A DNA stretch of 15,409 nucleotides from QHXW01 sp035297145 (lineage in GTDB: Bacteria; Acidobacteriota; Terriglobia; Bryobacterales; Bryobacteraceae): the NCBI GenBank assembly GCA_035297145.1, contig DATGZN010000067.1, forward strand, positions 1 through 15,409. The letters run 5' to 3'. A program made the position numbers and the translations under genes. A model generated the notes under the pieces. That model was given only the letters and a program-made list of their open reading frames with translations. It searched no databases and had not been told where the DNA came from. Positions 7,251-14,535 of the stretch are shown here, one piece after another (position 1 is the first letter of the stretch; every line of letters starts with the position of its first letter).

Positions 7251-8741
7251 TCAACGATGCAGTGCGCGGTCCGCTGCTTGCACGCCGCGGTATTGAGCCT
7301 CTTCAAAGATCGAGAAGCCGCTCAGGTCGGAGTTTGCGAACAGGAGATTGCCGGAAGACGCCCGCAGACGATGGCGCTCTTCTGATTCAAGGAAGCCGGG
7401 GACTGGACGCGCCATGGCGTGACCCAGGCGCAGGATATCGATTCGGGAAACGCAGTGGCGAATGTCGGGATGGGCGCGCTCCAGGTCGTGCAGAATCGCT
7501 TCTTGCCAGAAATTCCAATCCTTATCGAGCAGCATGCGACGGTTGGCGGATGGAGAACCCTCGGCCAGCGACCAGTAAAATGTCCAGACGGTGCGATCGA
7601 TGTGGGTTCGGAGGGACTGGTGCGTGGCTACCACGTAGCCTAGCGTTGGTGAATCGTAGATGACGTTGTCCCAGGCGGTTTCGAGATCATGCTCCTTTGG
7701 AAGCCGGTCGAGCGTGAGGTTGGCGGTCAGCCAGGGAGAGTACACGAAACTGCGCACGGCTGGCGCGTCCTCGCACAAGTACGGAGCCAGGAAGGTGGGC
7801 GCGGCAAAGATGACGCGCTCGGCGAGGTAGTCTGTATCGCCAGCCGAAACACAAAGCCGGCGGCCTTCCCGAGTAATGCGATGCACCATGGCATTTGTGC
7901 GGATGTATCGGCCGAGCTTCTCGATCAAGCGGCGTGCAATCCAGCCGTTGCCCTCGGGCCAGGTGAGCGGGCCCTTTTCGTCCGGCTCCCGCGATGCAAA
8001 ATAATGGACACCAGCCCACGCCGATGTGTCCTTGGCCAGCGCACCGTAATCATCGCGGCAGGCGTAGTTCACATACCAGCGCAGGTAGAGAGACGCGAAG
8101 CGTTCCTGATCGAGCCAGTCACCCATGGAAAGGTGATCGAGCGGCGATGGTTTGGCCCCAAGTTCCATGGGGATGGTGAACTGGCCGGTGGCGCGAAATT
8201 CATTCATGCGGGCGGCGAAGCGTGTGAAATCCTCGCGGTCTCTCGCCGTGGCTGCGGTGACTGGCTCGATACCTTCCTGCCAGCGTCCATGCAGGTAGAG
8301 ACGCTCCTGCGGAGAAAAGCATAAATACCGTTCCTCCCAGACACCCTCGCGCAGCACACCCAACTCTTCGAAAAGCTCGCGAACCAGCGCGGCCTTCTTT
8401 CCTGGCACAGGAACATAGTGTGCCGCCCACGGGTAGGCGCTTACTTCGTTCTCTCCCCAGCGCGCATTTCCGCCGCCTTGCTTGAGCATTTCGAGCAAGA
8501 CGAAATCCCGGAAGCCGCGCTTATCCAGACGCCAGGCAGCGGAAAGCCCAGCGATGCCACCGCCGACGATGACGATCGGCATTTTGACGGTCTGCTTCGC
8601 GGTTGGAAACGGCGCGGGATCGCGTAACAGGTGGCCGATCTGGTGCCCGTCGTCGATGAATCCGCCGGCAACAGGGCGGCCCGTCTTCGGTGAGAGTCCT
8701 ATCAGCGCGGCGCTGAGAAATTGCCGGCGCGTGCCGCTCAA
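7251..8741 (-). CDS. Tat-type FAD-dependent amine-oxidase-like oxidoreductase
   Basis: The preferred start is TTG 8741, which overlaps the TGA of the upstream aminopropyltransferase gene as TTGA; an in-frame TTG at 8759 is the alternative. The 496-residue product begins SGTRRQFLSAALIGL, a twin-arginine signal. The dinucleotide-binding motif IVIVGGGIAGLSAAWRL (about 56-72) is followed by the acidic residue E84 that binds the FAD ribose. The C-terminal FAD motif is GNLLFANSDLSGFSIFEEA. This layout fits the flavin amine oxidase/protoporphyrinogen oxidase group, which includes polyamine oxidases, desaturases and monoamine oxidases. Position directly after a spermidine-synthase-like gene makes a polyamine or aminopropylated product an attractive substrate, but that is inference. 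It is the last gene of the seven-gene operon. Confidence 0.82.
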   Translation of the reverse strand: MSGTRRQFLSAALIGLSPKTGRPVAGGFIDDGHQIGHLLRDPAPFPTAKQTVKMPIVIVGGGIAGLSAAWRLDKRGFRDFVLLEMLKQGGGNARWGENEVSAYPWAAHYVPVPGKKAALVRELFEELGVLREGVWEERYLCFSPQERLYLHGRWQEGIEPVTAATARDREDFTRFAARMNEFRATGQFTIPMELGAKPSPLDHLSMGDWLDQERFASLYLRWYVNYACRDDYGALAKDTSAWAGVHYFASREPDEKGPLTWPEGNGWIARRLIEKLGRYIRTNAMVHRITREGRRLCVSAGDTDYLAERVIFAAPTFLAPYLCEDAPAVRSFVYSPWLTANLTLDRLPKEHDLETAWDNVIYDSPTLGYVVATHQSLRTHIDRTVWTFYWSLAEGSPSANRRMLLDKDWNFWQEAILHDLERAHPDIRHCVSRIDILRLGHAMARPVPGFLESEERHRLRASSGNLLFANSDLSGFSIFEEAQYRGVQAADRALHR

Positions 8742-10234
8742 TGCGTGATCTCGCGCCAATCGTGTTCGTAGTAACGCACGAGCACCTGATCGTTCAACCG
8801 GTTGGGCTCGGCGTCGACGGGCAGCATATCATTGGGGAACTGGAACATCTGTGGCACGGTGGATGTGGAGAGATAGCGCAGACCGGCCGGCAAACTCAGC
8901 GGTGGCTCAAACGGATGCAATCCCGCCAGAACGAAACCCCATTCGCCGAATGATGGCACGTAAAGGTGATACGGATAGGTCTTTAATCCAGCCTGTTTCA
9001 ACGTCTCGACGATGCACCAATACGACTGTCGCGCGAACAGCGGCGAGGTACTCTGCACCACCGCCAGCCCTTGCGCACTGAGATGCTTGGCCATCAGACG
9101 GTAGAAAGCCGTGGTGTAGAGCTTTCCGAGCGAGTAGTTGGTGGGGTCGGGAAAATCAACCACGATGAAATCGTAAGAATCGCTCGACCGGTCGAGCCAG
9201 ACGAACGCGTCGGCATTGACGACGTGCACGCGCGGATTGGTGAGTGAATGCTGGTTGAGGGTAGCGAGGTATGGGTGGGTTGAAAACAGGCGCGTCATCT
9301 CGGGATCGAGATCGACCAGCGTGATGGATGCCACGTCCGGATACTTGAGGATTTCTCGCAAAGCCAGCCCGTCGCCGCCGCCTAACACCAGAACCCGGCG
9401 CGCCCCGGGAAGCGACGCGAGGCCAGGATGGACCAGCGCTTCGTGGTAGCGATATTCGTCACGAGAGCTGAACTGGAGATGCGAGCTAAGGAACAAACGC
9501 ACATCGTCTTTCCACTTGGTGAGAACGATGCGCTGGTAGCGCGTGTCGCGCGCGAAGATCACCTCGTCGGCATAGAGACTGTTATCCGCCACCTGCGTGA
9601 TTTTCTCGGCGCTTATCATTCCAGCGCCCAACGCGGCCAGAACTACAACGCAAGCCGTCCTGAGCAACGTTCGCGCGCCCAGCTCCTCGCGAAACAGGTA
9701 CGTCGACCAGAGTGCCACGCCGGCATTTATCAGACCGAAAAGCAGGGCCGATCGCACCATCCCCAGCTTTGGCACCAGGAGAATCGGAAAAAGAAGCGAT
9801 GCGGCCAGTGCGCCCAGATAGTCAAACGTCAGGACGTGCGCCACCATCTCGCGAAACTCCAGGCGGTTTTTCAGAATGCGCATGAGCAGTGGGATTTCGA
9901 GCCCGACCAGCACGCCAATCGCGATGACCACCGCGTAGAGAATGAGCTGAAAGCCTTGCGTATATGCGAATGCGAGAAACAGCGCCGCGGAGGAGAAACC
10001 GCCCACCAGGCCGACCATCAGCTCGATCGAAACGAACCGGGCCACCAGGCCACGGGAGACAAATCGCGAGAGATAGCTGCCCACTCCCATGGCAAACAGG
10101 TAGCTGCCGATGACCGTGGAGAATTGGAACACGCTGTCACCTAGCAAGTAACTGGCGAGCGTGCCCGCCACCAGCTCATAGATCAGCCCGCAGGCGGCAA
10201 TCAACGCAACCGAGAGGAAAAGGACGACAGGCAA
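8738..10234 (-). CDS. Membrane-embedded spermidine-synthase-like aminopropyltransferase
   Basis: This 498-residue protein starts with TTG at 10234, with AAGGTG about ten bases upstream. Residues 1-210 contain about seven hydrophobic segments; the rest is a spermidine synthase domain. Visible motifs are LQFSSRDEYRYHEALVHP (near 253-270), the nucleotide-binding GGGDGLALRE (285-294), VDLDPE (307-312), NADAF (340-344) and the catalytic-type IVVDFPDP (357-364). The C-terminal VPSFGEWGFVLAG is typical of membrane-fused members. The family moves an aminopropyl group from decarboxylated SAM to an amine; decarboxylated SAM would come from the SpeD encoded upstream in the same operon. No putrescine-forming gene is present, so the acceptor may be putrescine from elsewhere or something membrane-bound. 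The TTG starts here and in the next gene may lower expression. Confidence 0.87.
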   Translation of the reverse strand: MPVVLFLSVALIAACGLIYELVAGTLASYLLGDSVFQFSTVIGSYLFAMGVGSYLSRFVSRGLVARFVSIELMVGLVGGFSSAALFLAFAYTQGFQLILYAVVIAIGVLVGLEIPLLMRILKNRLEFREMVAHVLTFDYLGALAASLLFPILLVPKLGMVRSALLFGLINAGVALWSTYLFREELGARTLLRTACVVVLAALGAGMISAEKITQVADNSLYADEVIFARDTRYQRIVLTKWKDDVRLFLSSHLQFSSRDEYRYHEALVHPGLASLPGARRVLVLGGGDGLALREILKYPDVASITLVDLDPEMTRLFSTHPYLATLNQHSLTNPRVHVVNADAFVWLDRSSDSYDFIVVDFPDPTNYSLGKLYTTAFYRLMAKHLSAQGLAVVQSTSPLFARQSYWCIVETLKQAGLKTYPYHLYVPSFGEWGFVLAGLHPFEPPLSLPAGLRYLSTSTVPQMFQFPNDMLPVDAEPNRLNDQVLVRYYEHDWREITH

Positions 10235-10272
10235 TTTCTTAGTGCACCTTGCTTAGTGAGCCTTGCTTAATG
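10231..10272 (-). repeat. Three imperfect 14-bp tandem repeats before the aminopropyltransferase
   Basis: On the minus strand the gap reads CATTAAGCAAGGCT, CACTAAGCAAGGTG, CACTAAGAAATTGC. The first copy includes the stop codon of the DUF350 gene, the second carries the likely ribosome binding site AAGGTG, and the third contains the TTG start of the aminopropyltransferase. A change in copy number would alter the distance between stop, binding site and start. Confidence 0.75.
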
Positions 10273-10479
10273 TACGGCGGCGGCGATGATGATACACATG
10301 CCGATCGACATCGCGCCCACCAGAATGGCCAGCGCGGTGTTGTGCTCGTGCACAATCTCGTTCCACAGATGATAGGGCGTCATCTTGTCCACAATGACGA
10401 ACGCCACGACGAAAATGAGCAAACCAACGCCGGCGAAAATCACGGCGTTCAAAATGTAAGCGGGGTGGAAATCGTTCAT
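10267..10479 (-). CDS. Small DUF350-family membrane protein
   Basis: The start is ATG 10479, preceded by GGAGG with an eight-base spacer; this binding site lies inside the last codons of the upstream small gene, whose TGA ends one base before the ATG. The 70-residue product has two hydrophobic helices (about 8-30 and 48-68) joined by a charged loop (VDKMTPYHLWNEIVHEHNTA). This is one DUF350 unit; YjfL-type proteins usually carry two and are about 130 residues long. DUF350 proteins are inner-membrane proteins without an assigned biochemical role. I recall, without having checked, that they occur beside spermidine synthase, AdoMet decarboxylase and DUF4178 genes, as here. Confidence 0.8.
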   Translation of the reverse strand: MNDFHPAYILNAVIFAGVGLLIFVVAFVIVDKMTPYHLWNEIVHEHNTALAILVGAMSIGMCIIIAAAVH

Positions 10480-10480
10480 C

Positions 10481-10666
10481 TCACTTGCCTCCATAGTAGC
10501 GGTAGTAACCCGCGTAAACCGACCGGTATGCGCCCGGATTGTCTCGCACGGTTTTCGGAATGTTCCTCACTTCGTTCACGTGCGTCAGGCTCCAGCCCTG
10601 GTATTGAGCAAAGGCTACCGACGCCAGCACCAGAAAACCGTAAATTGCGTAGATCGGATGTCTCAT
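10481..10666 (-). CDS. 61-residue single-helix protein with a tyrosine-rich tail
   Basis: ATG 10666 overlaps the TGA of the DUF4178 gene by 4 bp and has GGAG seven bases upstream. The product has one hydrophobic helix (about residues 5-21) ending SVAFAQ, which may be an anchor or a cleavable signal. A short hydrophilic part contains IPKTVRDNPGAYRS, and the end (VYAGYYRYYGGK) has five tyrosines in the last twelve residues. I do not recognise a named domain. Overlaps on both sides place it firmly inside the operon, between two membrane proteins, so it is probably a small subunit or accessory of the same membrane complex. Confidence 0.75.
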   Translation of the reverse strand: MRHPIYAIYGFLVLASVAFAQYQGWSLTHVNEVRNIPKTVRDNPGAYRSVYAGYYRYYGGK

Positions 10667-12573
10667 TCGTGCTCCGTGAAATCGCTCTGCGTCCAACGTC
10701 TGCCTTCAAACGAGGCCACTCGCCAAGTAGCAAAAATCGGGGGGATGAGCAAGATCCCGGCGGCGAGTAAGAAAAGGCCCAGGGACGGAACATTGCGCTT
10801 GACCTCCAGCGTGTACAGCATGGAGCTTGCATTCTTGTCCATTTCCGGTTCCACGCGCAAATAATACTTACCGGGAGCTACCGGAACGATGACGCTATCG
10901 TTTCGGCTGCCTTCGGTCCAAGCGCCGTCGCTGTCGCGTCCCGAATAGTAGCTGACTTCCCGGCCGAAATCGTAACCTTGCCCCGTGGCTTCGTTGATGA
11001 GCGCGAGGTTGAAATATGCCCAGTTATTTTGCAAGTCGGTCTGAATCGAGACTTCAACGTTAGAGGGATGACCGGTCACCTCGAAGGTGTCGGTGACGAA
11101 CGAGGCTTCGGCGGCCGTCTGCGGCGAAAAACCGTATTGGTGCCGCACTACGGTCTGCTGCCCGGCTACCAAGTACACGACGATGGCAAACAAAATGGTG
11201 ATGGAGAACAGATTCAGGCAGACGCTCCACATGGAACGGGCCTGGCCTGCATAGGGTGATGGCTGATTGGCGAAAATGCCGCGCGCGGCCGGCGCTTGGC
11301 CGGGAAGATGAAAGGCCTGCCACACCTGCGCGCCGGTCATGTACTGGCCGAGCGACCACACGGTCTCGTCTTGCGAAATCTCGCCGGAAAGAATGCGCGG
11401 CACGGCGATGAAGTCTTTGATGCCGTTCTTCTCGCCAACATGGGCCTGCCAGGGAAACTCGCCCAGCACGTAAGTTGTAGTGGCCAGTTCCGTGTCGAAC
11501 AGGACGTAGGTGTGGCCCATGAACTTTGCGCCACCCTTCTTGCCGACCTGAATGCGCTCGGGAACCGCCGGAATCGTTTTCACATCGTTCCAGTGCCCGT
11601 TGTATTCGGTGAGATACCGGAAGCCTTTGTACCGATTGAAAAGGAGGTACTCGGCCCAACTATCCGGCAGATCTTCGACATCCGTTGTGCGAATCTGGAA
11701 TCCGATTACTTCGTAGTCGTCGCCATCGAGCTTGCCGCGCGTTCCGAGTGGAATCCCCGGTTTGATCATCTGCTTGGCTTCAAATTTCTCCAACACCTGT
11801 AAATTCGGGTCGCTCGCGTCGAGAATGGACCTGCAATTGGCGCACACCACGGACAGCGTATGTCCTGGAGCGCTTATGGTAAGCGGCGCACCGCAGCCGG
11901 GACACGCCAGCGCGCTGGCCGCCACGTGGCCCTCAAGTTCCGGCGTATCCATCCGACGGAGGTTCGTGAACTTCAGGTCATCGAACCCCACCGCTTCGCC
12001 GAGAAACAGGAGCGGCGCCTGACCGCTGTAGTCAATGGTGCCGAAGCGGGCGTCGGAGGTCCGGAGGTCGGCGAACAGCACGTCGCTCTTGTCCCAATAT
12101 TCGAACGGCAGCTCTCCTTGCACGCCGCGATAGTGCGCGCGGGTGATGGAAGTGACTTCGTAGCGTGCGCCGCCCCACAAGAATTGGCGGGCGCGCGCGA
12201 TCTGATCGCCTGGCGGCAGCGCTTCGGGCGGCGCTGTCAGGAAGGAGATGTCGTACTCCAGTTGCGCGTCGGCGAGCCAGCCGCTGGTGCCATCGTTGAA
12301 GACGATATGCCACTCGTTCCAGCCGCCGCCCTCGTACTCATAGAGGATGCGGCCCACCACCTGGAACGGTTTGCCGCGATAGACGCCTTCGGCTCCGATC
12401 TGAATGGGTGATGCGTCACGCGGCAGTTCCGCTACCTCGCCGACCTTCTCCAAATTCAGATCGCGCCGGACGAGGATGGAGTGGCAATACTCGCAAGTGG
12501 TCTGGACTGCGCCCGCCCAGCGGAATGGCACTAGCGCTCCGCAGTTGGGACAGTTAGCCGCTGGCTGACTCAT
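10663..12573 (-). CDS. Membrane protein with two zinc ribbons and DUF4178-like regions
   Basis: ATG 12573 is chosen because the first zinc ribbon begins only seven residues later; a GTG at 12606 is an alternative. The start lies 20 bases inside the speD gene end. The 636-residue product has a zinc ribbon (C8, C11, C27, C30), a DUF4178-like beta region (about 55-205), a second ribbon (C224, C227, C244, C247), a second DUF4178-like region (about 265-420), a transmembrane helix (about 448-470), a soluble domain of about 128 residues, and a final transmembrane helix (599-617) with a short charged tail. The ribbons are probably cytoplasmic and the domain between the helices on the other side. The internal duplication of ribbon plus DUF4178 is clear. 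Biochemical function is unknown; neighbours suggest a scaffold or regulator of a membrane polyamine system. Confidence 0.82.
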   Translation of the reverse strand: MSQPAANCPNCGALVPFRWAGAVQTTCEYCHSILVRRDLNLEKVGEVAELPRDASPIQIGAEGVYRGKPFQVVGRILYEYEGGGWNEWHIVFNDGTSGWLADAQLEYDISFLTAPPEALPPGDQIARARQFLWGGARYEVTSITRAHYRGVQGELPFEYWDKSDVLFADLRTSDARFGTIDYSGQAPLLFLGEAVGFDDLKFTNLRRMDTPELEGHVAASALACPGCGAPLTISAPGHTLSVVCANCRSILDASDPNLQVLEKFEAKQMIKPGIPLGTRGKLDGDDYEVIGFQIRTTDVEDLPDSWAEYLLFNRYKGFRYLTEYNGHWNDVKTIPAVPERIQVGKKGGAKFMGHTYVLFDTELATTTYVLGEFPWQAHVGEKNGIKDFIAVPRILSGEISQDETVWSLGQYMTGAQVWQAFHLPGQAPAARGIFANQPSPYAGQARSMWSVCLNLFSITILFAIVVYLVAGQQTVVRHQYGFSPQTAAEASFVTDTFEVTGHPSNVEVSIQTDLQNNWAYFNLALINEATGQGYDFGREVSYYSGRDSDGAWTEGSRNDSVIVPVAPGKYYLRVEPEMDKNASSMLYTLEVKRNVPSLGLFLLAAGILLIPPIFATWRVASFEGRRWTQSDFTEHE

Positions 12574-12919
12574 CGGAGAAGTAAGGCCGGTCGATGCGGC
12601 GCACACGGACGGCTCGCGCGGAAAACTCGCGCCTCAAGCATGCGTCGAAATCCCATTCGGCGCGTGGACGGCAGCAGAAGACGTTGAGGCAAAGAGAATG
12701 ATACTCGGGAAAGGTATGGCAGGCAAGATGCGATTCCGCGAGCAGCCAGAGCCCGGTGATGCCGCCCGTTCCGGGAAACTGGTGCCAGTTCGCCTCACCC
12801 ACGGGATGCAACTCCAGCGCACCGGTCAATTCAGCGAAAAGCGCGCGTAATTTATGCAGATCGGCCAGCGCAGCCGGGTCACACCCGTGCGCCTCGATCA
12901 CCCACTCGCAGCCGCACAT
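12554..12919 (-). CDS. speD: S-adenosylmethionine decarboxylase proenzyme (short bacterial class)
   Basis: This 121-residue protein starts at ATG 12919, four bases after the stop of the SPFH gene. It makes decarboxylated SAM, the aminopropyl donor. The self-processing motif is clear: AESHLACHTFPE, where cleavage before S63 would create the pyruvoyl group. H68 and C83 fall at the same positions as the known catalytic residues of the Thermotoga maritima enzyme; the serine at position 55 is threonine here (GITG). Length fits the short bacterial and archaeal class. The N-terminus is cysteine-containing (MCGCEW) where most members have a GRHL-like stretch, so it is a divergent member. Its product would feed the aminopropyltransferase encoded four genes downstream. 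Its 3' end overlaps the DUF4178 gene by 20 bp. Confidence 0.9.
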   Translation of the reverse strand: MCGCEWVIEAHGCDPAALADLHKLRALFAELTGALELHPVGEANWHQFPGTGGITGLWLLAESHLACHTFPEYHSLCLNVFCCRPRAEWDFDACLRREFSARAVRVRRIDRPYFSDESASG

Positions 12920-12923
12920 GGGG

Positions 12924-13937
12924 CTACTGTTGAGCGCCTCCGCATTCGGGGCAAAATTTGGCGGCGCGCGGGATCGGCTTACCACAGTTCAGGCAGAACT
13001 TGGTGGCGGCTTCGCTTCCCGAGGGCGCAACCGGCCCTGGCGCTGAGGCTGCAGGAGCACCCGGCGCTCCGCCAGGGCCCGGCTTCACCGCGTTCATCAT
13101 GCTTTGCGCCATGGTCAGCCCAGCGCCCAACCCAACACCGATGCCCGCTGCGCCGCCGCCTTCATTCCCCGCGGCGATCGGCATCGACTGCGCCACTTGA
13201 AACTGCGTGTACCGTCCCATGTCGCCAACCATGTTCATGCCAATGCGCTCGTCGAGCCGCTTCTGCAACTCGTCGGGCAAGGAAAGGTTTTCCACGACGA
13301 ACGAATCGAGCGTCAGGCCGAGATCGGTGAACACTGGCTTGAGTGACTCTGCGATTTTCTGGCCCAGTTCGATCTGGTTCGCCGCCATATCGAGGAACGG
13401 CACATTGCTCTCCGCGAACGTGTCCGACATGCGCCCGATGATGGTGTTGCGTAGCTGCCCTTCCAAGTCCGCAACACCGTACACGTCGCGGGTGCCGCTG
13501 ACCTTCACGTAGAACGTGCGCGGATCGGTAATGTGGTAGGAGTAAATGCCGAAGCCGCGCAGCCGGACCGCGCCGAATTCCTTGTCGCGAATGGTGACAG
13601 GGTTGGGCGTGCCCCAGTGCTGGTTCACTTGCAGGCGTGTGGAGAAGAAGTAGACGTCGGATTTGAACGGCGACTCGAACTTCTTGTCCCAGTTCATCAG
13701 GTCGGTCAACAGCGGCAGATTCTGCGTGTTCAGCGTGTACAGGCCCGGCCCGAAAATGTCCGCAATGCGGCCCAGATTCACGAAAGCGGCCATTTGCGAA
13801 TCGCGCACTGTCAGCTTGCCGCCGTTTTGAATCTCCATGTCCTGCATGGGATAGCGGTAGGCGAGCACGCCGTCTTCGGATTCGGTCCATTGGAGGACGT
13901 CGATGAACTGCTTGGAGAGAAACGATCGAATGCTCAT
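12924..13937 (-). CDS. SPFH-domain (virion-core-like, YdjI-type) protein with C-terminal zinc ribbon
   Basis: ATG 13937 is preceded by AGGAG at a long spacing of 14 bases. The 337-residue product begins with SIRSFLSKQFIDVLQW and has an SPFH/band-7-like body (about 30-235), including VNQHWGTPNPVTIRDKEF and GFGIYSYHITDPRTFY. A glycine-rich stretch (256-275), a proline/alanine linker (285-310) and a zinc ribbon (C315, C318, C329, C332) follow. No transmembrane segment is seen, so it is probably a cytoplasmic protein that assembles on the membrane, like Bacillus YdjI. It is the first gene of the seven-gene operon. A TATACT box on the minus strand (plus 13962-13967) could be its -10 element, but no matching -35 is found. 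The ribbon parallels those in the DUF4178 protein. Confidence 0.85.
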   Translation of the reverse strand: MSIRSFLSKQFIDVLQWTESEDGVLAYRYPMQDMEIQNGGKLTVRDSQMAAFVNLGRIADIFGPGLYTLNTQNLPLLTDLMNWDKKFESPFKSDVYFFSTRLQVNQHWGTPNPVTIRDKEFGAVRLRGFGIYSYHITDPRTFYVKVSGTRDVYGVADLEGQLRNTIIGRMSDTFAESNVPFLDMAANQIELGQKIAESLKPVFTDLGLTLDSFVVENLSLPDELQKRLDERIGMNMVGDMGRYTQFQVAQSMPIAAGNEGGGAAGIGVGLGAGLTMAQSMMNAVKPGPGGAPGAPAASAPGPVAPSGSEAATKFCLNCGKPIPRAAKFCPECGGAQQ

Positions 13938-14075
13938 GGTTGCCGTTGCGACTCCTGAGCAAGTATACGTCAAAGGGCGCAGGCGAGTTCGCCGACTGGC
14001 GATAAGCGCCAAAACAAAGGAGATGCGGCTTCCCGGCGCTGCCTTAACCTATGGCAACTGGAATTTCGGAGACTC

Positions 14076-14084
14076 TGCTATATT
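14076..14084 (+). promoter_or_regulatory. Possible extended -10 element of the tRNA-Gly gene
   Basis: TGCTATATT fits the extended -10 pattern TGnTATAAT with one mismatch. Transcription would begin near 14091, about a dozen bases before the mature tRNA. No good -35 box is visible at the usual spacing. Confidence 0.4.
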
Positions 14085-14102
14085 GAAAACGCTGGCGGCA
14101 GT

Positions 14103-14177
14103 GCGGGAGTAACTCAATGGTAGAGTCACAGCCTTCCAAGCTGTTGGTTGCGGGTTCGATTCCCGTCTCCCGCTCCA
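14103..14177 (+). tRNA. tRNA-Gly (anticodon TCC)
   Basis: All arms pair: acceptor GCGGGAG with CTCCCGC, D stem ACTC with GAGT, anticodon stem ACAGC with GCTGT around loop CTTCCAA (anticodon TCC), and T stem GCGGG with CCCGT (one G-U pair) around TTCGATT. The discriminator base is T, as in glycine tRNAs, and CCA is encoded. The gene is intact although a tyrosine-recombinase stub lies just downstream, which suggests it served as an integration site. Confidence 0.96.
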
Positions 14178-14190
14178 GTTTTCAACAACT

Positions 14191-14208
14191 TGCAGCCACT
14201 GCATTTTT
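14191..14208 (+). terminator. Terminator of the tRNA-Gly gene
   Basis: TGCAG and CTGCA form a five-base stem with loop CCA, followed directly by TTTTT. It begins 14 bases after the encoded CCA. The stem is short but the position and T run fit intrinsic termination. Confidence 0.55.
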
Positions 14209-14257
14209 CAGCTCTACGCCAACATTTTCAACCGTTCCTCCGTTTACTCCATTAAGC

Positions 14258-14455
14258 TCACGCTGACGCCTTCCGGTAACCAGTTACCATCGACTCCAGC
14301 TTATTGACCGCTTCGCGTTTCTGCTGGCGATCGGACATCGTGTAGACGTCCATGCTAACTCCCAAGCCATGCCCCCGCTGATCGGCAGACACCTTCGCAT
14401 CGACACCGGCCTTCTGCGAGACCGACGCATTCGTCTTACTCGCCGCGATCATCAA
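14258..14455 (-). pseudogene. C-terminal stub of a tyrosine recombinase (phage-type integrase)
   Basis: The frame encodes about 65 residues. KTNASVSQKAGVDAKVSADQ followed by RGHGLGVSMDVYT matches the end of phage-type integrases, with the histidine of the GHG box and the tyrosine nucleophile in DVYT still present. The preceding HxLRHT-like box, which carries the second catalytic arginine, is replaced by AASKTNAS, and an in-frame TGA lies just upstream. The N-terminal and central parts of the usual 350-400 residue enzyme are missing. The stub points towards the tRNA-Gly gene 80 bases away, the usual arrangement for an element integrated at a tRNA 3' end. It cannot be active. Confidence 0.75.
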
Positions 14456-14512
14456 CAGTCAACCGGACATGCTGTTGGGGCAAAGCGAATCCCCAGGGCT
14501 CGGCGTTTTTTA

Positions 14513-14530
14513 ATACCACTTTCGTGGTAT
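14513..14530. other. Perfect seven-base-pair inverted repeat with GAAA loop
   Basis: ATACCAC and GTGGTAT flank TTTC; read on the minus strand the loop is GAAA, a stable GNRA tetraloop. It sits six bases after the response-regulator stop codon. On that strand it is followed by an A run, not a T run, so it is not a normal intrinsic terminator. Confidence 0.6.
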
Positions 14531-14535
14531 CGGCT

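Noticed and set aside
9428..10144. Long plus-strand frame of 238 residues
   Set aside because: It is the antisense shadow of the aminopropyltransferase, whose motifs are clear; its composition (Q/H/R-rich) is typical of an antisense frame.
13962..13967. TATACT as promoter of the seven-gene operon
   Set aside because: The box is good on the minus strand, but no -35 element is found at 16-18 bases and the TTGACG next to it abuts it directly; mentioned only in the SPFH entry.
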